A stretch of DNA of 64,000 nucleotides, taken from positions 2,676,501 through 2,740,500 of the forward strand of contig NZ_CP115841.1 of NCBI RefSeq assembly GCF_013318015.2. Direction: 5' to 3'. Shown in pieces: positions 34,712 through 43,440 of the stretch. The position numbers and the translations under genes are program-made. Each line of letters begins with the position of its first letter. Position 1 is the first letter of the stretch. The notes beneath the pieces were generated by a model. It made no database searches and was not told where the DNA came from. It was given only the letters and a program-made list of their open reading frames with translations. The stretch comes from Agrobacterium tumefaciens. Lineage in GTDB: Bacteria; Pseudomonadota; Alphaproteobacteria; Rhizobiales; Rhizobiaceae.

Positions 34712-34819
34712 TTAGAGCATTTCCAGTAAAATTGCGTAGTGGTTTTCCGTCCGGAAAATTCGTAGAAACAAAGGGTTAGAGCACGTCAGACGATTCCGTT
34801 TAAACAAGACTTGCTCTAG
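34712..34819. repeat. RIME-like mosaic repeat within the ctp operon
   Basis: About 108 bp bounded by inverted copies of TAGAGCA (34713-34719 and, reversed, 34812-34818). A third direct copy, TTAGAGCA, sits at 34776-34783, and a TTTTCCG/CGGAAAA dyad at 34743-34758. This modular build is that of rhizobial intergenic mosaic elements. The right end overlaps the ctpG stop codon. The shorter element at 10912-10958 shares its core order. Confidence 0.65.
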
Positions 34820-36288
34820 GATGTCTTTTCCATCTCGTCGAGCGCGGTGGCCAGGCGTTTTTCCTCGCCATAATAGCGCGCGCGATCCCAGAAATGGGGT
34901 TTGCTGATGCCCGTGGAGACGTGCTTGCCGATCAGCTTGCCATGCGCGTCTTCGCCGTCGATTTCGTATCGCATCAGATCCTGGGTCACGATGACGTCGC
35001 CTTCCATGCCGATCACTTCGGTGATCTGCGTTATCCGGCGTGAGCCGTCGCGAAGGCGCTGGGCCTGAATGACGATATCGATAGAGCCCGAGATGATTTC
35101 GCGTACCGTCTTTGCCGGCAGGGTAAACCCGCCCATGGCGATCATCGATTCGATACGGCTGAGGCATTCCCGCGGCGTATTGGCGTGGAGCGTTCCCATC
35201 GATCCGTCATGGCCGGTGTTCATCGCCTGAAGAAGGTCGAAAACCTCCGGTCCACGCACTTCGCCGACGATGATACGTTCAGGCCGCATACGAAGGCAGT
35301 TCTTGATCAGATCACGCATGGTGATCTCACCTTCACCTTCGATATTCGGCGGGCGCGTTTCCAGCCTCACCACATGCGGTTGCTGCAGTTGCAGTTCGGC
35401 GGTGTCCTCACAGGTGATGACGCGTTCATCCTTGTCGATGAAGCTCGTCAGGCAATTGAGAAGCGTGGTCTTGCCCGAGCCGGTACCACCAGAGATGACG
35501 ACATTACAGCGGACGCGGCCGATGATCTTGAGCAGGGTCGCGCCTTCAGGCGTGATCGCGCCGAAACGCACCAGCTGGTCTAGCGTGAGCTTGTCCTTCT
35601 TGAATTTTCGGATCGTAAGCGCCGGACCATCGATGGCGAGCGGTGGTGCGATGACGTTGACACGCGATCCATCGGGTAAGCGGGCGTCGCATATCGGGCT
35701 CGATTCGTCCACGCGTCGGCCCACCTGGCTGACGATGCGCTGGCAGATGGAAAGCAATTGACCATTGTCACGGAACCGAATGTCGGATTCGATGGTCTTG
35801 CCGCCGACTTCGATGAAGGTCTGGCCGGAACCGTTGACCATGATATCGGCAATATCATCGCGTGCGAGAAGCGGCTCCAGCGGCCCATAACCAAGAACGT
35901 CGTTGCAAATGTCTTCGAGCAGCTCTTCCTGCTCGGCGATGGACATGGCGAAATTCTTGATCGTTATGATATCGTTGACGATATCACGGATTTCCTCGCG
36001 TGCGCTCTCCGCGTCGAGCTTGGCGAGCTGCGAAAGGTCGATCGTATCGATGAGCGCGGAAAAGACCTGGCCCTTGGTATTGTAATAATCTTCCGTGCGG
36101 GCACGCTTTTTCTGCGGCGATTGCATGGGAGATTGTGCCTGCCGCGTTGCAGGCGATTGGCCGGGCTCCAAAGTGTCGATCGCCAGAGATCGCGGCTCAG
36201 GTGTTGCCTTCACCTGCTGTATGGCAGGCGCGACAAAATCCGGCTTTATGGTTCTGGCTGGGCCTTCTGGCCCGCGTTTTCCGAACAT
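34816..36288 (-). CDS. ctpG: Tad pilus assembly ATPase TadA/CpaF (CtpG)
   Basis: Cytoplasmic hexameric secretion ATPase of 490 residues that powers pilus extension. The N-terminal ~75 residues are Pro-rich linker; then the N-domain and the motor domain. Walker A GGTGSGKTTLLNC (about 269-281), Asp box ITCEDTAELQL, Walker B RIIVGEVRG (about 334-342) and His box GSMGTLHANTPRE (about 356-368) are intact. It follows ctpF by 33 bp. The TAG stop lies within the terminal repeat of the RIME-like element, so the present C-terminus (ends DEMEKTS) may have been set by that insertion. Confidence 0.94.
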   Translation of the reverse strand: MFGKRGPEGPARTIKPDFVAPAIQQVKATPEPRSLAIDTLEPGQSPATRQAQSPMQSPQKKRARTEDYYNTKGQVFSALIDTIDLSQLAKLDAESAREEIRDIVNDIITIKNFAMSIAEQEELLEDICNDVLGYGPLEPLLARDDIADIMVNGSGQTFIEVGGKTIESDIRFRDNGQLLSICQRIVSQVGRRVDESSPICDARLPDGSRVNVIAPPLAIDGPALTIRKFKKDKLTLDQLVRFGAITPEGATLLKIIGRVRCNVVISGGTGSGKTTLLNCLTSFIDKDERVITCEDTAELQLQQPHVVRLETRPPNIEGEGEITMRDLIKNCLRMRPERIIVGEVRGPEVFDLLQAMNTGHDGSMGTLHANTPRECLSRIESMIAMGGFTLPAKTVREIISGSIDIVIQAQRLRDGSRRITQITEVIGMEGDVIVTQDLMRYEIDGEDAHGKLIGKHVSTGISKPHFWDRARYYGEEKRLATALDEMEKTS

Positions 36289-36321
36289 CGGCGTTTCCGT
36301 CTAAAGGCCCAGAAAGGGAGC

Positions 36322-37608
36322 CTATTTGCGCTTGAGAATATTCTTGAGCTTGTCCAGACCGCCGCGCTTGTTTTTGCGCAGAATGGTACGGCCTGTAATG
36401 GTATGGGCAATTTGCGAGAACGTTTCCGCGATCTGGGATTTTTCGTCCATCTCGCTGATCATGCGTCCGCTGTTGGCTGCATTTCCGAACAGCTGGGTGT
36501 CGAACGGAATGATGGCGACCGGCTCGATTTCCAGTGGGTCGAGAAAATCCGCAGGGGCGATCTCCGGGCGTTTCGGCATGCCGACCTGATTGAGAACGAG
36601 ATGCGGTAACTTGTCGTTGGGTCTCAGTTTTATCAGCGCGTCGAACAGGTTCTTCGTATTACGCAGGTTTGCGAGATCCGGAACCGCCGTAATGACCACC
36701 TCGTCGGCTTCCGCAAGCACCGCCCGCGTCCAGTCACACCATTGATGGGGAAGGTCGAGAACGGCGACGGGCGCACTGCGCTGCAGAACCTCAAGAATCG
36801 GCAGAAACGCCTGACGATCGAAATCATAGGTCCTGTCGAGGAGAGAGGGTGCGGCCAAAAGTGAGAGGTGGTCGGAACATTTCGTCAGCAGACGGTCGAG
36901 GAACACCTCGTCCAGCCGCTCCGGCGAAAACACCGCTTCCGCCATGCCTTGAGCGGGATCCTGATCGAAATCGATGTTGGCCGTGCCATAGGCAAGATCC
37001 ATATCCGCCAGAATGGTTTCGGTGGAGAAGAGGGTGGAGATGCCGAAGGCGCAATTATGCGCGATCGTCGACGAGCCCACCCCGCCTTTGGCGCCGATGA
37101 AGGCGATGTTGCGACCGAGCGGCTCCGCTTCCGGATCAACGAAGATCGTCGCGATCGAGGCCAATAGATCGGCCATGTTGATCGGTGCGACGAGATATTC
37201 GGAAATGCCGTTGCGGATGAGATCGCGATAAAGCGTTATGTCGTTGTGCCGGCCAACGATGATGACACGGGTGGTGGGGTCGCAGACCTCTGCCAGAGGA
37301 GCGAGATCATCCAGCAGCGAAGCCGGTGAGCTTGCTGTTTCGAGAACGATGAGATTGGGCGTGGGTGAAGCGGAAAACATCGTCGCCGCCGCGTTGATGT
37401 CGCCCTTGGTTACCCGCAGGGTGACCTTGCTCATCCGCCTGTCACTGGATAAGGCATCTATCACGCGCTGCATGTTTTCGCTGACGCAGAAGGCATGGAC
37501 GGATATGCGGGGCAGGGGCCGCAGGCGATCCATATCCGAGGCACGCAGCGCCGGCTGTTCGGCTTCCGCGTCGCCGCTTGACTTGATATCGTATTCTACA
37601 GCGCTCAT
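36322..37608 (-). CDS. ctpF: Pilus localisation ATPase-like protein TadZ/CpaE (CtpF)
   Basis: 428 residues, with a receiver-like N-terminal domain (about 45-155) and a MinD/ParA-type P-loop domain. The loop reads GAKGGVGSSTIAHN (about 169-182), the deviant Walker A with Ser-Ser of CpaE. AVLDLPHQW is the Walker B region. It places the pilus machine in the cell, at a pole in Caulobacter. The start is ATG 37608 with AGGAAAG upstream; the frame is open to 37686 but that part overlaps ctpE. Gap to ctpE is 34 bp. Confidence 0.9.
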   Translation of the reverse strand: MSAVEYDIKSSGDAEAEQPALRASDMDRLRPLPRISVHAFCVSENMQRVIDALSSDRRMSKVTLRVTKGDINAAATMFSASPTPNLIVLETASSPASLLDDLAPLAEVCDPTTRVIIVGRHNDITLYRDLIRNGISEYLVAPINMADLLASIATIFVDPEAEPLGRNIAFIGAKGGVGSSTIAHNCAFGISTLFSTETILADMDLAYGTANIDFDQDPAQGMAEAVFSPERLDEVFLDRLLTKCSDHLSLLAAPSLLDRTYDFDRQAFLPILEVLQRSAPVAVLDLPHQWCDWTRAVLAEADEVVITAVPDLANLRNTKNLFDALIKLRPNDKLPHLVLNQVGMPKRPEIAPADFLDPLEIEPVAIIPFDTQLFGNAANSGRMISEMDEKSQIAETFSQIAHTITGRTILRKNKRGGLDKLKNILKRK

Positions 37609-37642
37609 CGTCTTTCCTGCCCTGACAATTGTTGGAACCGCG

Positions 37643-38401
37643 TCAATTTGGCGTCGCCGTGTTTTTGCCGCTGCGATAGGCGTCAATCACCACTGCTCGG
37701 CGCTCCGCGTCGATCGGACTCATGCCACGCGGGCCAACCAGATCCATGGGGTTGGCAACCTGTGCCGCGAGATTGCTCTGGGAGGCACATCCGAAATTGT
37801 ACCAGTTCTTGTTGGCAAAGGTATTGTCGGAAAGGTCTTCGGGCCATTGGCCGCATTGCCCGGTCATGGCGGTAACGGCCACATAGCTCAGGCGGATGGG
37901 GGCAGCGTCGCCATTCGGGGATGCAGCGTAACGTGTTTCCATGATCTTGCCAGAGGGCACACCAGCGCCGGAAAGCGCTGAGCGGATTTGTCTCGCCATT
38001 TTTGAAGCCGCTGCCGAGTTGGCTGATCCCGATGGCATCTGGATATTGACGATTCCCGTCGACATCGAGGCGTAATTCTGGGCGAAACCACGGACATTAT
38101 CCGCCATTGCCGTGGTCAGCCGGCTATCGCCTGCTGACACCGGAATATCCAGCGAATGCTCGGCTTCCGACAGGGTGATCGGATGGCGCGTGCGGTAGTC
38201 GTCAGGAATGGCGTTGGTCGTCATCGGGTCGCGTGCGCAACCCTGCAACAGGCCGGCGGCAAGCGTCACCGTCACCATGGCGACGAGACCTGCCCGTCTG
38301 CCCGGCAGGCTTGAGGAAAAGGAAGAAGGGTTTTCCTGCATGACGTTTCCTGCCCGGACCGGGCTTGCTCTGAGGACGAGATTTCGTGCGTGTGTCGTCA
38401 T
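37643..38401 (-). CDS. ctpE: Pilus biogenesis lipoprotein CpaD (CtpE)
   Basis: 252-residue outer-membrane lipoprotein of the CpaD family. A lipobox LLQGCARD puts the acylated Cys near residue 55, behind an unusually long basic start; an internal ATG at 38341 (residue 21) gives a more normal signal peptide. The called ATG 38401 overlaps the ctpD stop (ATGA). The mature part has the family motifs YRTRHPITLSE and NFGCASQSNLAAQVANPMDL. CpaD proteins help the secretin to assemble in the outer membrane. Confidence 0.87.
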   Translation of the reverse strand: MTTHARNLVLRASPVRAGNVMQENPSSFSSSLPGRRAGLVAMVTVTLAAGLLQGCARDPMTTNAIPDDYRTRHPITLSEAEHSLDIPVSAGDSRLTTAMADNVRGFAQNYASMSTGIVNIQMPSGSANSAAASKMARQIRSALSGAGVPSGKIMETRYAASPNGDAAPIRLSYVAVTAMTGQCGQWPEDLSDNTFANKNWYNFGCASQSNLAAQVANPMDLVGPRGMSPIDAERRAVVIDAYRSGKNTATPN

Positions 38402-39981
38402 TTGTAGATGAACCCCACTGATCCCTGATACGGAGCCGCCTGAACCTGGTCCTTGCGGCCATAGACCTTGTTGACACGGTTCATGAAATACATGGCGGCA
38501 TCGTTTTCCGGGTTGAAGTTGTCATCCGGCCGGGCGATCTGGTTGCGCGCAACAGGACGTACCAGATAGGGCGTTGCTATGATGACAAGCTCTGTCTCGT
38601 TGCGGATGAAATCCTTGCTGCGGAAAAGCGTGCCGAAGATCGGGACTTTGGAAATGCCGGGAAGTCCAGACATGGCCTGGCGAATATTGTCCTGGACCAG
38701 ACCTGCGATCACAATCGAGCCGCCGGATGGAAGTTCGACTGTTGTCGAGGTTTCACGTTTGCGGATCGACATGTAGGTGGAGCCTGGGATCGTGCGGCCC
38801 GCATTTCCGGTTACAACGTTGCCTTCATATGTCGGCTCGGAAACATTGGTCTCGATTTTAAGGCTGATCCGTCCCGGTGAAAGCACGACGGGCCTGAAGT
38901 TCAACGTGATGCCGTAGTCGACCGTGTTGGTGGTACGCGTTATGGTTGGCTGGCCCGTTTCCTTGTCGATGGTAACTTCCTGCTCTGCAGGCAGACGGAA
39001 ATCGCCCCCCACGTAGAACTTGGCCTGTTCGCCGGAGATGGCGGTAAGACTTGGTTCGGCCAGAGTGCGCACGACACCCGCCTGTTCCATGGCGTTGAGA
39101 TAGGAAGCAAAGTTGAGCGAGCCGGAGCCAATCGCGCCACTGGCTATTCGCGACGCACCGCTAATTGCATTTCCGAGATTGGACGGATTTGAAAATTCGA
39201 AACCGTTATTGCTTGTCGAGCTGCTGATGGAACCATTGAAGCCAAGCTGTTTCAGCACCTGCCGGCTAACTTCAGCAACGGTGACTTTCAGCGTCACCTG
39301 ATCTTCGCCCTCAATCGTCAGCATATTGACGATCTGCGATGTCTGGCGGTTTTCGGCAAATATAGCCGCGTCACCGCCATTGTCACCGCCCGTCAGCGAT
39401 ATGTTGCGGGTGGTGGCTTCGCCGCCTTTCAGAAATGCTTCGGCAAGCTGGACAGCGCGTGCCGAATCCTGAGGTGTGCGCACTGACCCAGTGAGAACGA
39501 TGTTGTCCGAAACGATCTCTACCTTGATGTCCGATTCGGGAATGAAACGGCGGATATTGGCCTCAAGCCCGGAGATATCGCGCTCGACCTCAAGATCAAG
39601 ACTGACGATTTCGCGCCCACCATCTCCGAAAATGAAGATATTGGTCTGGCCCACCGTTTTTCCGAACAGGTAGATGCGCTTGGACGTACGGGTTACGGCA
39701 TCGGCAAGGCTCGGATCGGCGACAAGAATGTCATGGGCATCCTCCGGCAGATCGATGACCAGTGCCTTGTTGAGACCGAGCTTCAGGCGCTTGCGAATGC
39801 CACTACCGCTTTCGGTGATCCGCACGATGCTCGCGCTTTGAGCCTCGGCTTCGCTGATACGCAAAAACGCGGGTGAGTGCTGACCCGGAATACCTGAAAA
39901 AGCCAGGCAAAATGCAAGGCTGCCCGCCATCGAGGAACGCAGGTGTTGTTTAATGCGCTTTGCCATGGAACCCCCGGTCAT
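38398..39981 (-). CDS. ctpD: Pilus secretin CpaC (CtpD)
   Basis: Outer-membrane secretin ring subunit, 527 residues. Signal peptide, then a pilus N-domain (about 70-140: KALVIDLPEDAHDILVADPS), a BON-like region (about 145-195), and the secretin domain from about 280 with VPIFGTLFRSKDFIRNETELVIIATPYLV (about 450-478) as the conserved end. Start ATG 39981 overlaps the ctpC stop (ATGA) and has GGGAG seven bases upstream; ATG 39966 is a weaker choice. The N-domain is shared with the separate protein at 42132-42542. Confidence 0.93.
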   Translation of the reverse strand: MTGGSMAKRIKQHLRSSMAGSLAFCLAFSGIPGQHSPAFLRISEAEAQSASIVRITESGSGIRKRLKLGLNKALVIDLPEDAHDILVADPSLADAVTRTSKRIYLFGKTVGQTNIFIFGDGGREIVSLDLEVERDISGLEANIRRFIPESDIKVEIVSDNIVLTGSVRTPQDSARAVQLAEAFLKGGEATTRNISLTGGDNGGDAAIFAENRQTSQIVNMLTIEGEDQVTLKVTVAEVSRQVLKQLGFNGSISSSTSNNGFEFSNPSNLGNAISGASRIASGAIGSGSLNFASYLNAMEQAGVVRTLAEPSLTAISGEQAKFYVGGDFRLPAEQEVTIDKETGQPTITRTTNTVDYGITLNFRPVVLSPGRISLKIETNVSEPTYEGNVVTGNAGRTIPGSTYMSIRKRETSTTVELPSGGSIVIAGLVQDNIRQAMSGLPGISKVPIFGTLFRSKDFIRNETELVIIATPYLVRPVARNQIARPDDNFNPENDAAMYFMNRVNKVYGRKDQVQAAPYQGSVGFIYK

Positions 39982-40784
39982 TGCGATGCTCCCTGTCCGG
40001 CTTTGACGATCGAACCGGATTTGATCACCTGAATCTCCGGCTGCCCGGAGCCGCCGTTGAGAAGGTAACCTGCTGAAAGCGTGTCGTTTTCCTGCGCATC
40101 GGCGACTGAGCGCAAAGCCAGCGTAAGGCGATCCGCCATCTGTTGCGCCACGGTGATGATTTTGGCCTGTTCGGGCGTGAGTTCGAGCGTTGCGGTTGCG
40201 CCCACGACGGCTGAGGTGCCGTCCTCGCCTTCCTTGATCTGCTGGTCGATCGCCAGAACACGGACATTGTTCAAAACATTTTCAGTTAAAAAATGACCTG
40301 AATCGCCCTTGCGGACCATGATGACATCGACTCGGTCATTCGGCAGCACGAAACCGCCAGCACCTGTCGAGACGGAAATTTCCGTGGCGACGGCGCGTTT
40401 GCCGGCTGGCAAAAGCGAGGACATGATGCGGGTGCTGGAATCTACCACTTTTTCAGGCCGTACCGGCTCGCCCTGAAACAAAGGCAGCCGCACGACAGCG
40501 CCGGATAGTTCGGTTATGGCGTTCGGGTTTTTCGCTTCCGTTATGAAGCTGTCGATGACGTTACCAGTGGGCCAGGGCGTCCAGTGTACCGAACTATCGT
40601 TCAGGCGGCTGCCAACGGGTAGGTTGACCGAGGAAACGAGAACGTTAACCGTCGGTTCCTTCTCTATGATCGTTTCCGCTTTTTCGATGACCTGCTTCGC
40701 GCCGGAAATCTGCATGGCAACGATGCCGGCAAGACCGGCGGCGACCAGGGCAACGGACAGAATGACGATACGCGACGGTTTCAT
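39978..40784 (-). CDS. ctpC: Pilus assembly protein CpaB/RcpC (CtpC)
   Basis: 268 residues with a single N-terminal signal anchor (about 7-27), an SAF domain (about 45-115; VNVLVSSVNLPVGSRL) and the RcpC/CpaB domain (about 125-230; AVATEISVSTGAGGFVLPNDRVDVIM). It is periplasmic and probably contacts the secretin. Start ATG 40784. It is the first gene after a 125-bp gap that contains a perfect CtrA-type site, so ctpC to ctpI may have their own promoter besides any read-through from ctpAB. Confidence 0.92.
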   Translation of the reverse strand: MKPSRIVILSVALVAAGLAGIVAMQISGAKQVIEKAETIIEKEPTVNVLVSSVNLPVGSRLNDSSVHWTPWPTGNVIDSFITEAKNPNAITELSGAVVRLPLFQGEPVRPEKVVDSSTRIMSSLLPAGKRAVATEISVSTGAGGFVLPNDRVDVIMVRKGDSGHFLTENVLNNVRVLAIDQQIKEGEDGTSAVVGATATLELTPEQAKIITVAQQMADRLTLALRSVADAQENDTLSAGYLLNGGSGQPEIQVIKSGSIVKAGQGASQ

Positions 40785-40873
40785 GCTCGATCCTTGAGGG
40801 AATCAGATTCTTCTCCCGTCAGGATGGCCCGTCATTGGTATAATTATGGTTAATATTATGCTTGGATTTCTGG

Positions 40874-40888
40874 TTAACAGGCCTTTAA
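40874..40888. promoter_or_regulatory. CtrA-type binding site ahead of ctpC
   Basis: TTAA-CAGGCCT-TTAA, a perfect TTAA-N7-TTAA, in the 125-bp gap between ctpB and ctpC. Flanking bases extend it to GGTTAA...TTAACC. Its centre is about 97 bp before the ctpC start. Confidence 0.65.
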
Positions 40889-40909
40889 CCTGCAGTGAAC
40901 GCAGATTTC

Positions 40910-41422
40910 TCAGGAAAGACTTGCGATGGCGGCTTTCACAATTGGTGTTTCGCCATAGGTCAAAAGCCCGGCAATGGCGATGCCTATGCCATAGGGGATT
41001 TTCTTCGCAACCAGCAGGGAATCCGGAATGGGAATGCCGGCCGCCATGATTTCCTGCGAGCGCGATCGCAGAAGCAGGATTCCAAGCGTTAGAACACCGC
41101 CGATGAAGGTGACCGAAAGTAGAAATTCTATAAGGGAGATGTTGAAGCCGTACCAGACCGCTGCAGCAGTCAATAACTTTGCGTCTCCTCCACCCATGAC
41201 ATTGGTAGCGAATAGCGCAAAGCAAGAAAACAATACAACAATACCCGCAACAAGGCTCATTACATAAGTCTGCCAGTCCATGCCGGAAAAGGGGGCAACC
41301 ACAGCAAAGGATAGGAGCAGTAGAAGCGGTATCCTGTTGGGGATAGTCATACTGAAAAGATCGTTGAGAGCGGCAAAGGCGAGACAAAGGGGTACGATCA
41401 GGAAAATTGCAGCTATTACCAT
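40910..41422 (-). CDS. ctpB: Prepilin peptidase CpaA/TadV (CtpB)
   Basis: Membrane aspartic protease of 170 residues that removes the leader from the Flp pilin. About six helices. The first catalytic Asp is in the LNDLFSMTIPNR loop (about 22-33) and the second in GGGDAKLL (about 80-87), the GxGD motif. The start is ATG 41422 with GGGAGG eight bases upstream; the frame is open six codons further. It lies 102 bp from ctpA. Confidence 0.92.
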   Translation of the reverse strand: MVIAAIFLIVPLCLAFAALNDLFSMTIPNRIPLLLLLSFAVVAPFSGMDWQTYVMSLVAGIVVLFSCFALFATNVMGGGDAKLLTAAAVWYGFNISLIEFLLSVTFIGGVLTLGILLLRSRSQEIMAAGIPIPDSLLVAKKIPYGIGIAIAGLLTYGETPIVKAAIASLS

Positions 41423-41524
41423 GGTCGCCTCCCAAGGCATTTCTGTTCAAGACCGTAAGTTTTTTAATAAAAGTACGCCGCCTTATTGGCGGCGTACTTA
41501 CATCTAATTTACACGCGTCTAGGC

Positions 41525-41713
41525 TTAGTTCGTGGCGGAAGGTGTATTGTTGCCAATTCTGGTGCCAAGGTTGGAGAACACGGTATTGAGCTTCGTGCCC
41601 ACCGTCGTGGCGCCGCCGATGATGGCAACAGAAATAAGCGCAGCAATCAGGCCGTATTCAATTGCCGTTGCGCCGGACTCATCTTTCAGGAAGCGAGCGA
41701 AAATCTTGGTCAT
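41525..41713 (-). CDS. ctpA: Flp/Fap pilin (CtpA)
   Basis: Major pilin subunit, 62-residue precursor. Leader MTKIFARFLKDESG is cut before ATAIEYGL: the Gly/Ala junction with Glu at +5 and Tyr at +6 is the Flp pilin rule. A hydrophobic stretch (about 19-38) follows and a short Asn/Thr-rich tail. AGGAG precedes the start. First gene of the cluster. The upstream 418 bp separate it from a divergent gene, with enough space for a separate promoter; a one-mismatch CtrA-like site (TTAA-N7-TAAA) is at 41823-41837. Confidence 0.95.
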   Translation of the reverse strand: MTKIFARFLKDESGATAIEYGLIAALISVAIIGGATTVGTKLNTVFSNLGTRIGNNTPSATN

Positions 41714-42131
41714 GGGTCTCTCCTAACTCTTGTGTTGTGTTCAGCACGCCGACAACTGTTTTCCGTTGTTCGGTTGCGTTCAAATTACAGGTGAGCGATT
41801 TCCAAGCGCTTAAAGAAGAGGATTAATCCAAAGTAAACGACAGGATGAGTTTCTCTTGGTAAACAAAACAAAAAAGTATTGTCTCTATTTTTATAGTTGC
41901 TGATAAACAAATATATTCCAGAGACTGTCAGTTTCTTATTTCCGGCAAAGTGTCCTTCCGGTGAGACATAGATGTTCAGTTTTGGTGCGGGACAGCGAGA
42001 ACCTCGAAAATGTTGCCATGTCAGGCATGGTTACCGTTCACATTAGGGGCCTCTATCATTTAACGCTTCATTCACTAAAAACACGCATTCTGCTGCACAG
42101 TAAGTGCGGGTAGTGAGCAGGGGCGAAACGC
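41714..42131. other. 418-bp divergent intergenic region of ctpA
   Basis: AT-rich, with several A and T runs (41860-41925) typical of bendable upstream DNA. No ORF is supported. TTAATCCAAAGTAAA (41823-41837) is a near-match to a CtrA site. I see no strong hairpin. It must carry the promoters of ctpA (minus) and of the secretin-N-domain gene (plus), but no clear -35/-10 pair stands out. Confidence 0.5.
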
Positions 42132-42542
42132 GTGTCATCCGGAAAACTGGCGAAAATCGTGGTCGGCTTGTCCGTCATCCTATCGGGTTCGTTACAGCCT
42201 GTTTTTGCTCAGGAAGACATATTGCGCGTTTCGATGAACCACGCCCGTGTCCTTCGCCTCGACCGCCCCGTGAGTAAGGTTATTGTCGGCAACTCGAAAG
42301 TCGCCGATGCGACGGTTGCCGATGCCACCACGATCGTGTTGACCGGGCGCAGTTTCGGCACGACGAATCTTGTTCTTCTCGATGCCGAGGGCAATCCAAT
42401 CGTCGATGAGCGCATTCTCGTCTCCATCGATGAGGGCAATACGGTTCGCGTTTTTCGACAGACGGAACGGACCGTGCTTTCCTGTACGCCGAATTGCGAA
42501 CAGCATTCGCAAAACAGTGGCGACAAAGACGCCCAGCCTTAA
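42132..42542 (+). CDS. Stand-alone pilus/secretin N-domain protein
   Basis: 136-residue exported protein starting at GTG 42132 (AGGGG site). Signal peptide cleaved near residue 26 (PVFAQ). The mature part is essentially one T2SS/T3SS pilus N-domain: VLRLDRPVSKVIVGNSKVADATVAD and TNLVLLDAEGN match the same places in CtpD. The C-terminus has Cys-x4-Cys and a polar tail. No secretin barrel follows. It is divergent from ctpA, so probably an accessory to the Ctp secretin. Confidence 0.78.
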   Translation: MSSGKLAKIVVGLSVILSGSLQPVFAQEDILRVSMNHARVLRLDRPVSKVIVGNSKVADATVADATTIVLTGRSFGTTNLVLLDAEGNPIVDERILVSIDEGNTVRVFRQTERTVLSCTPNCEQHSQNSGDKDAQP

Positions 42543-42782
42543 GCGAACTGCAACCCAATACCAGGTCTGAATATATCGGAATTCCGCGCGCGGGAATGGC
42601 TGGCATTTTGTCAAAGTGACAAAGGCTTAGCGCTCGTCCTGGGCAGTATTTTTATGGGAAAAATCGGGGTTGATCGCCAGCAAAACGAAAAACCGCAACA
42701 TGTTCCCCTGCGTTTTGCAGGAGGACTGAATGTTGCTGTTTTTTCGTCTAAGTGTTTGATCTGGCTAAGATCAAAAATGGAA

Positions 42783-42869
42783 TGGTGCCCAGAAGAGGAC
42801 TCGAACCTCCACACCCTTGCGAGTACCAGCACCTGAAGCTGGCGCGTCTACCAATTCCGCCATCTGGGC
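42783..42869 (-). tRNA. tRNA-Leu (anticodon CAG)
   Basis: Minus-strand cloverleaf of 87 nt: acceptor GCCCAGA (complement of 42863-42869) with TCTGGGC, discriminator A and encoded CCA (42783-42785). The anticodon stem CCAGC/GCTGG holds loop TTCAGGT, anticodon CAG. A long variable arm (about 13 nt) and GGTTCGAGTCC T-arm fit class II tRNA-Leu. Confidence 0.95.
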
Positions 42870-42989
42870 GACGGAGAGCGATGTACGAGGGCAGCCGCCC
42901 GGTGTCAACAGACTTTTTGAACTTTTATGACGATCATTGATTTTAAAGGGAAAAAACTTGGTTAGACGCTGTTGAAACATGTTGCCGCG

Positions 42990-43295
42990 TCAATTGTCGA
43001 GCCCTTCATGCTTCGTCCTGTCGACGTGACCTAGGTCCCGTTCCGGGTCGATGACATCGCGGATTCTCTGTTTGAGCTCTTTTGGACCGGGGAAACCGCC
43101 ATCGCGCTTGCGCTCCCATATGGTTTCACCATCAACGGTGATCTCGAACAGGCCACCCGTTGAGGGAATGAGGCTGACTTCGCCGATGTCAGAAGCGAAG
43201 GTTTGCAAAATCTCCTGCGCCATCCATCCCGCACGAAGCAGCCAGTTGCATTGTGTGCAGTAGCGGATGGTTATGCGGGGCTTGGTCTCGGCCAT
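42990..43295 (-). CDS. SelT/SelW/SelH-family redox protein (Cys form)
   Basis: 101 residues with a thioredoxin-like Rdx fold. The CTQC redox motif follows the first strand (ITIRYCTQCNWLLRAGWMAQE), where selenoproteins of the family have CxxU. GLFEITVDGETIWERKRDGGFPGPKELKQRIRD is the usual second half. The start is ATG 43295; the open frame begins ten codons earlier. It is probably a cytosolic thiol-dependent reductase of unknown partner. Divergent from a DoxX gene, 145 bp away. Confidence 0.85.
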   Translation of the reverse strand: MAETKPRITIRYCTQCNWLLRAGWMAQEILQTFASDIGEVSLIPSTGGLFEITVDGETIWERKRDGGFPGPKELKQRIRDVIDPERDLGHVDRTKHEGLDN

Positions 43296-43440
43296 GATCA
43301 CGTCTCCTTCAGCGCCCGATGACAATAATGCTCACGATAATGTCAACTATGACACTCATGTTTTTACCTGCGGCATGCTTGTTCTTATCATGCTGCTTTG
43401 CGAACAGATAAGCCATCGAAGGCTAAAACGCGGAGATCCC

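Noticed and set aside
41823..41837. CtrA site upstream of ctpA
   Set aside because: Second half reads TAAA, not TTAA; kept as weak note only. A TTAA-N9-TTAA nearby has wrong spacing.
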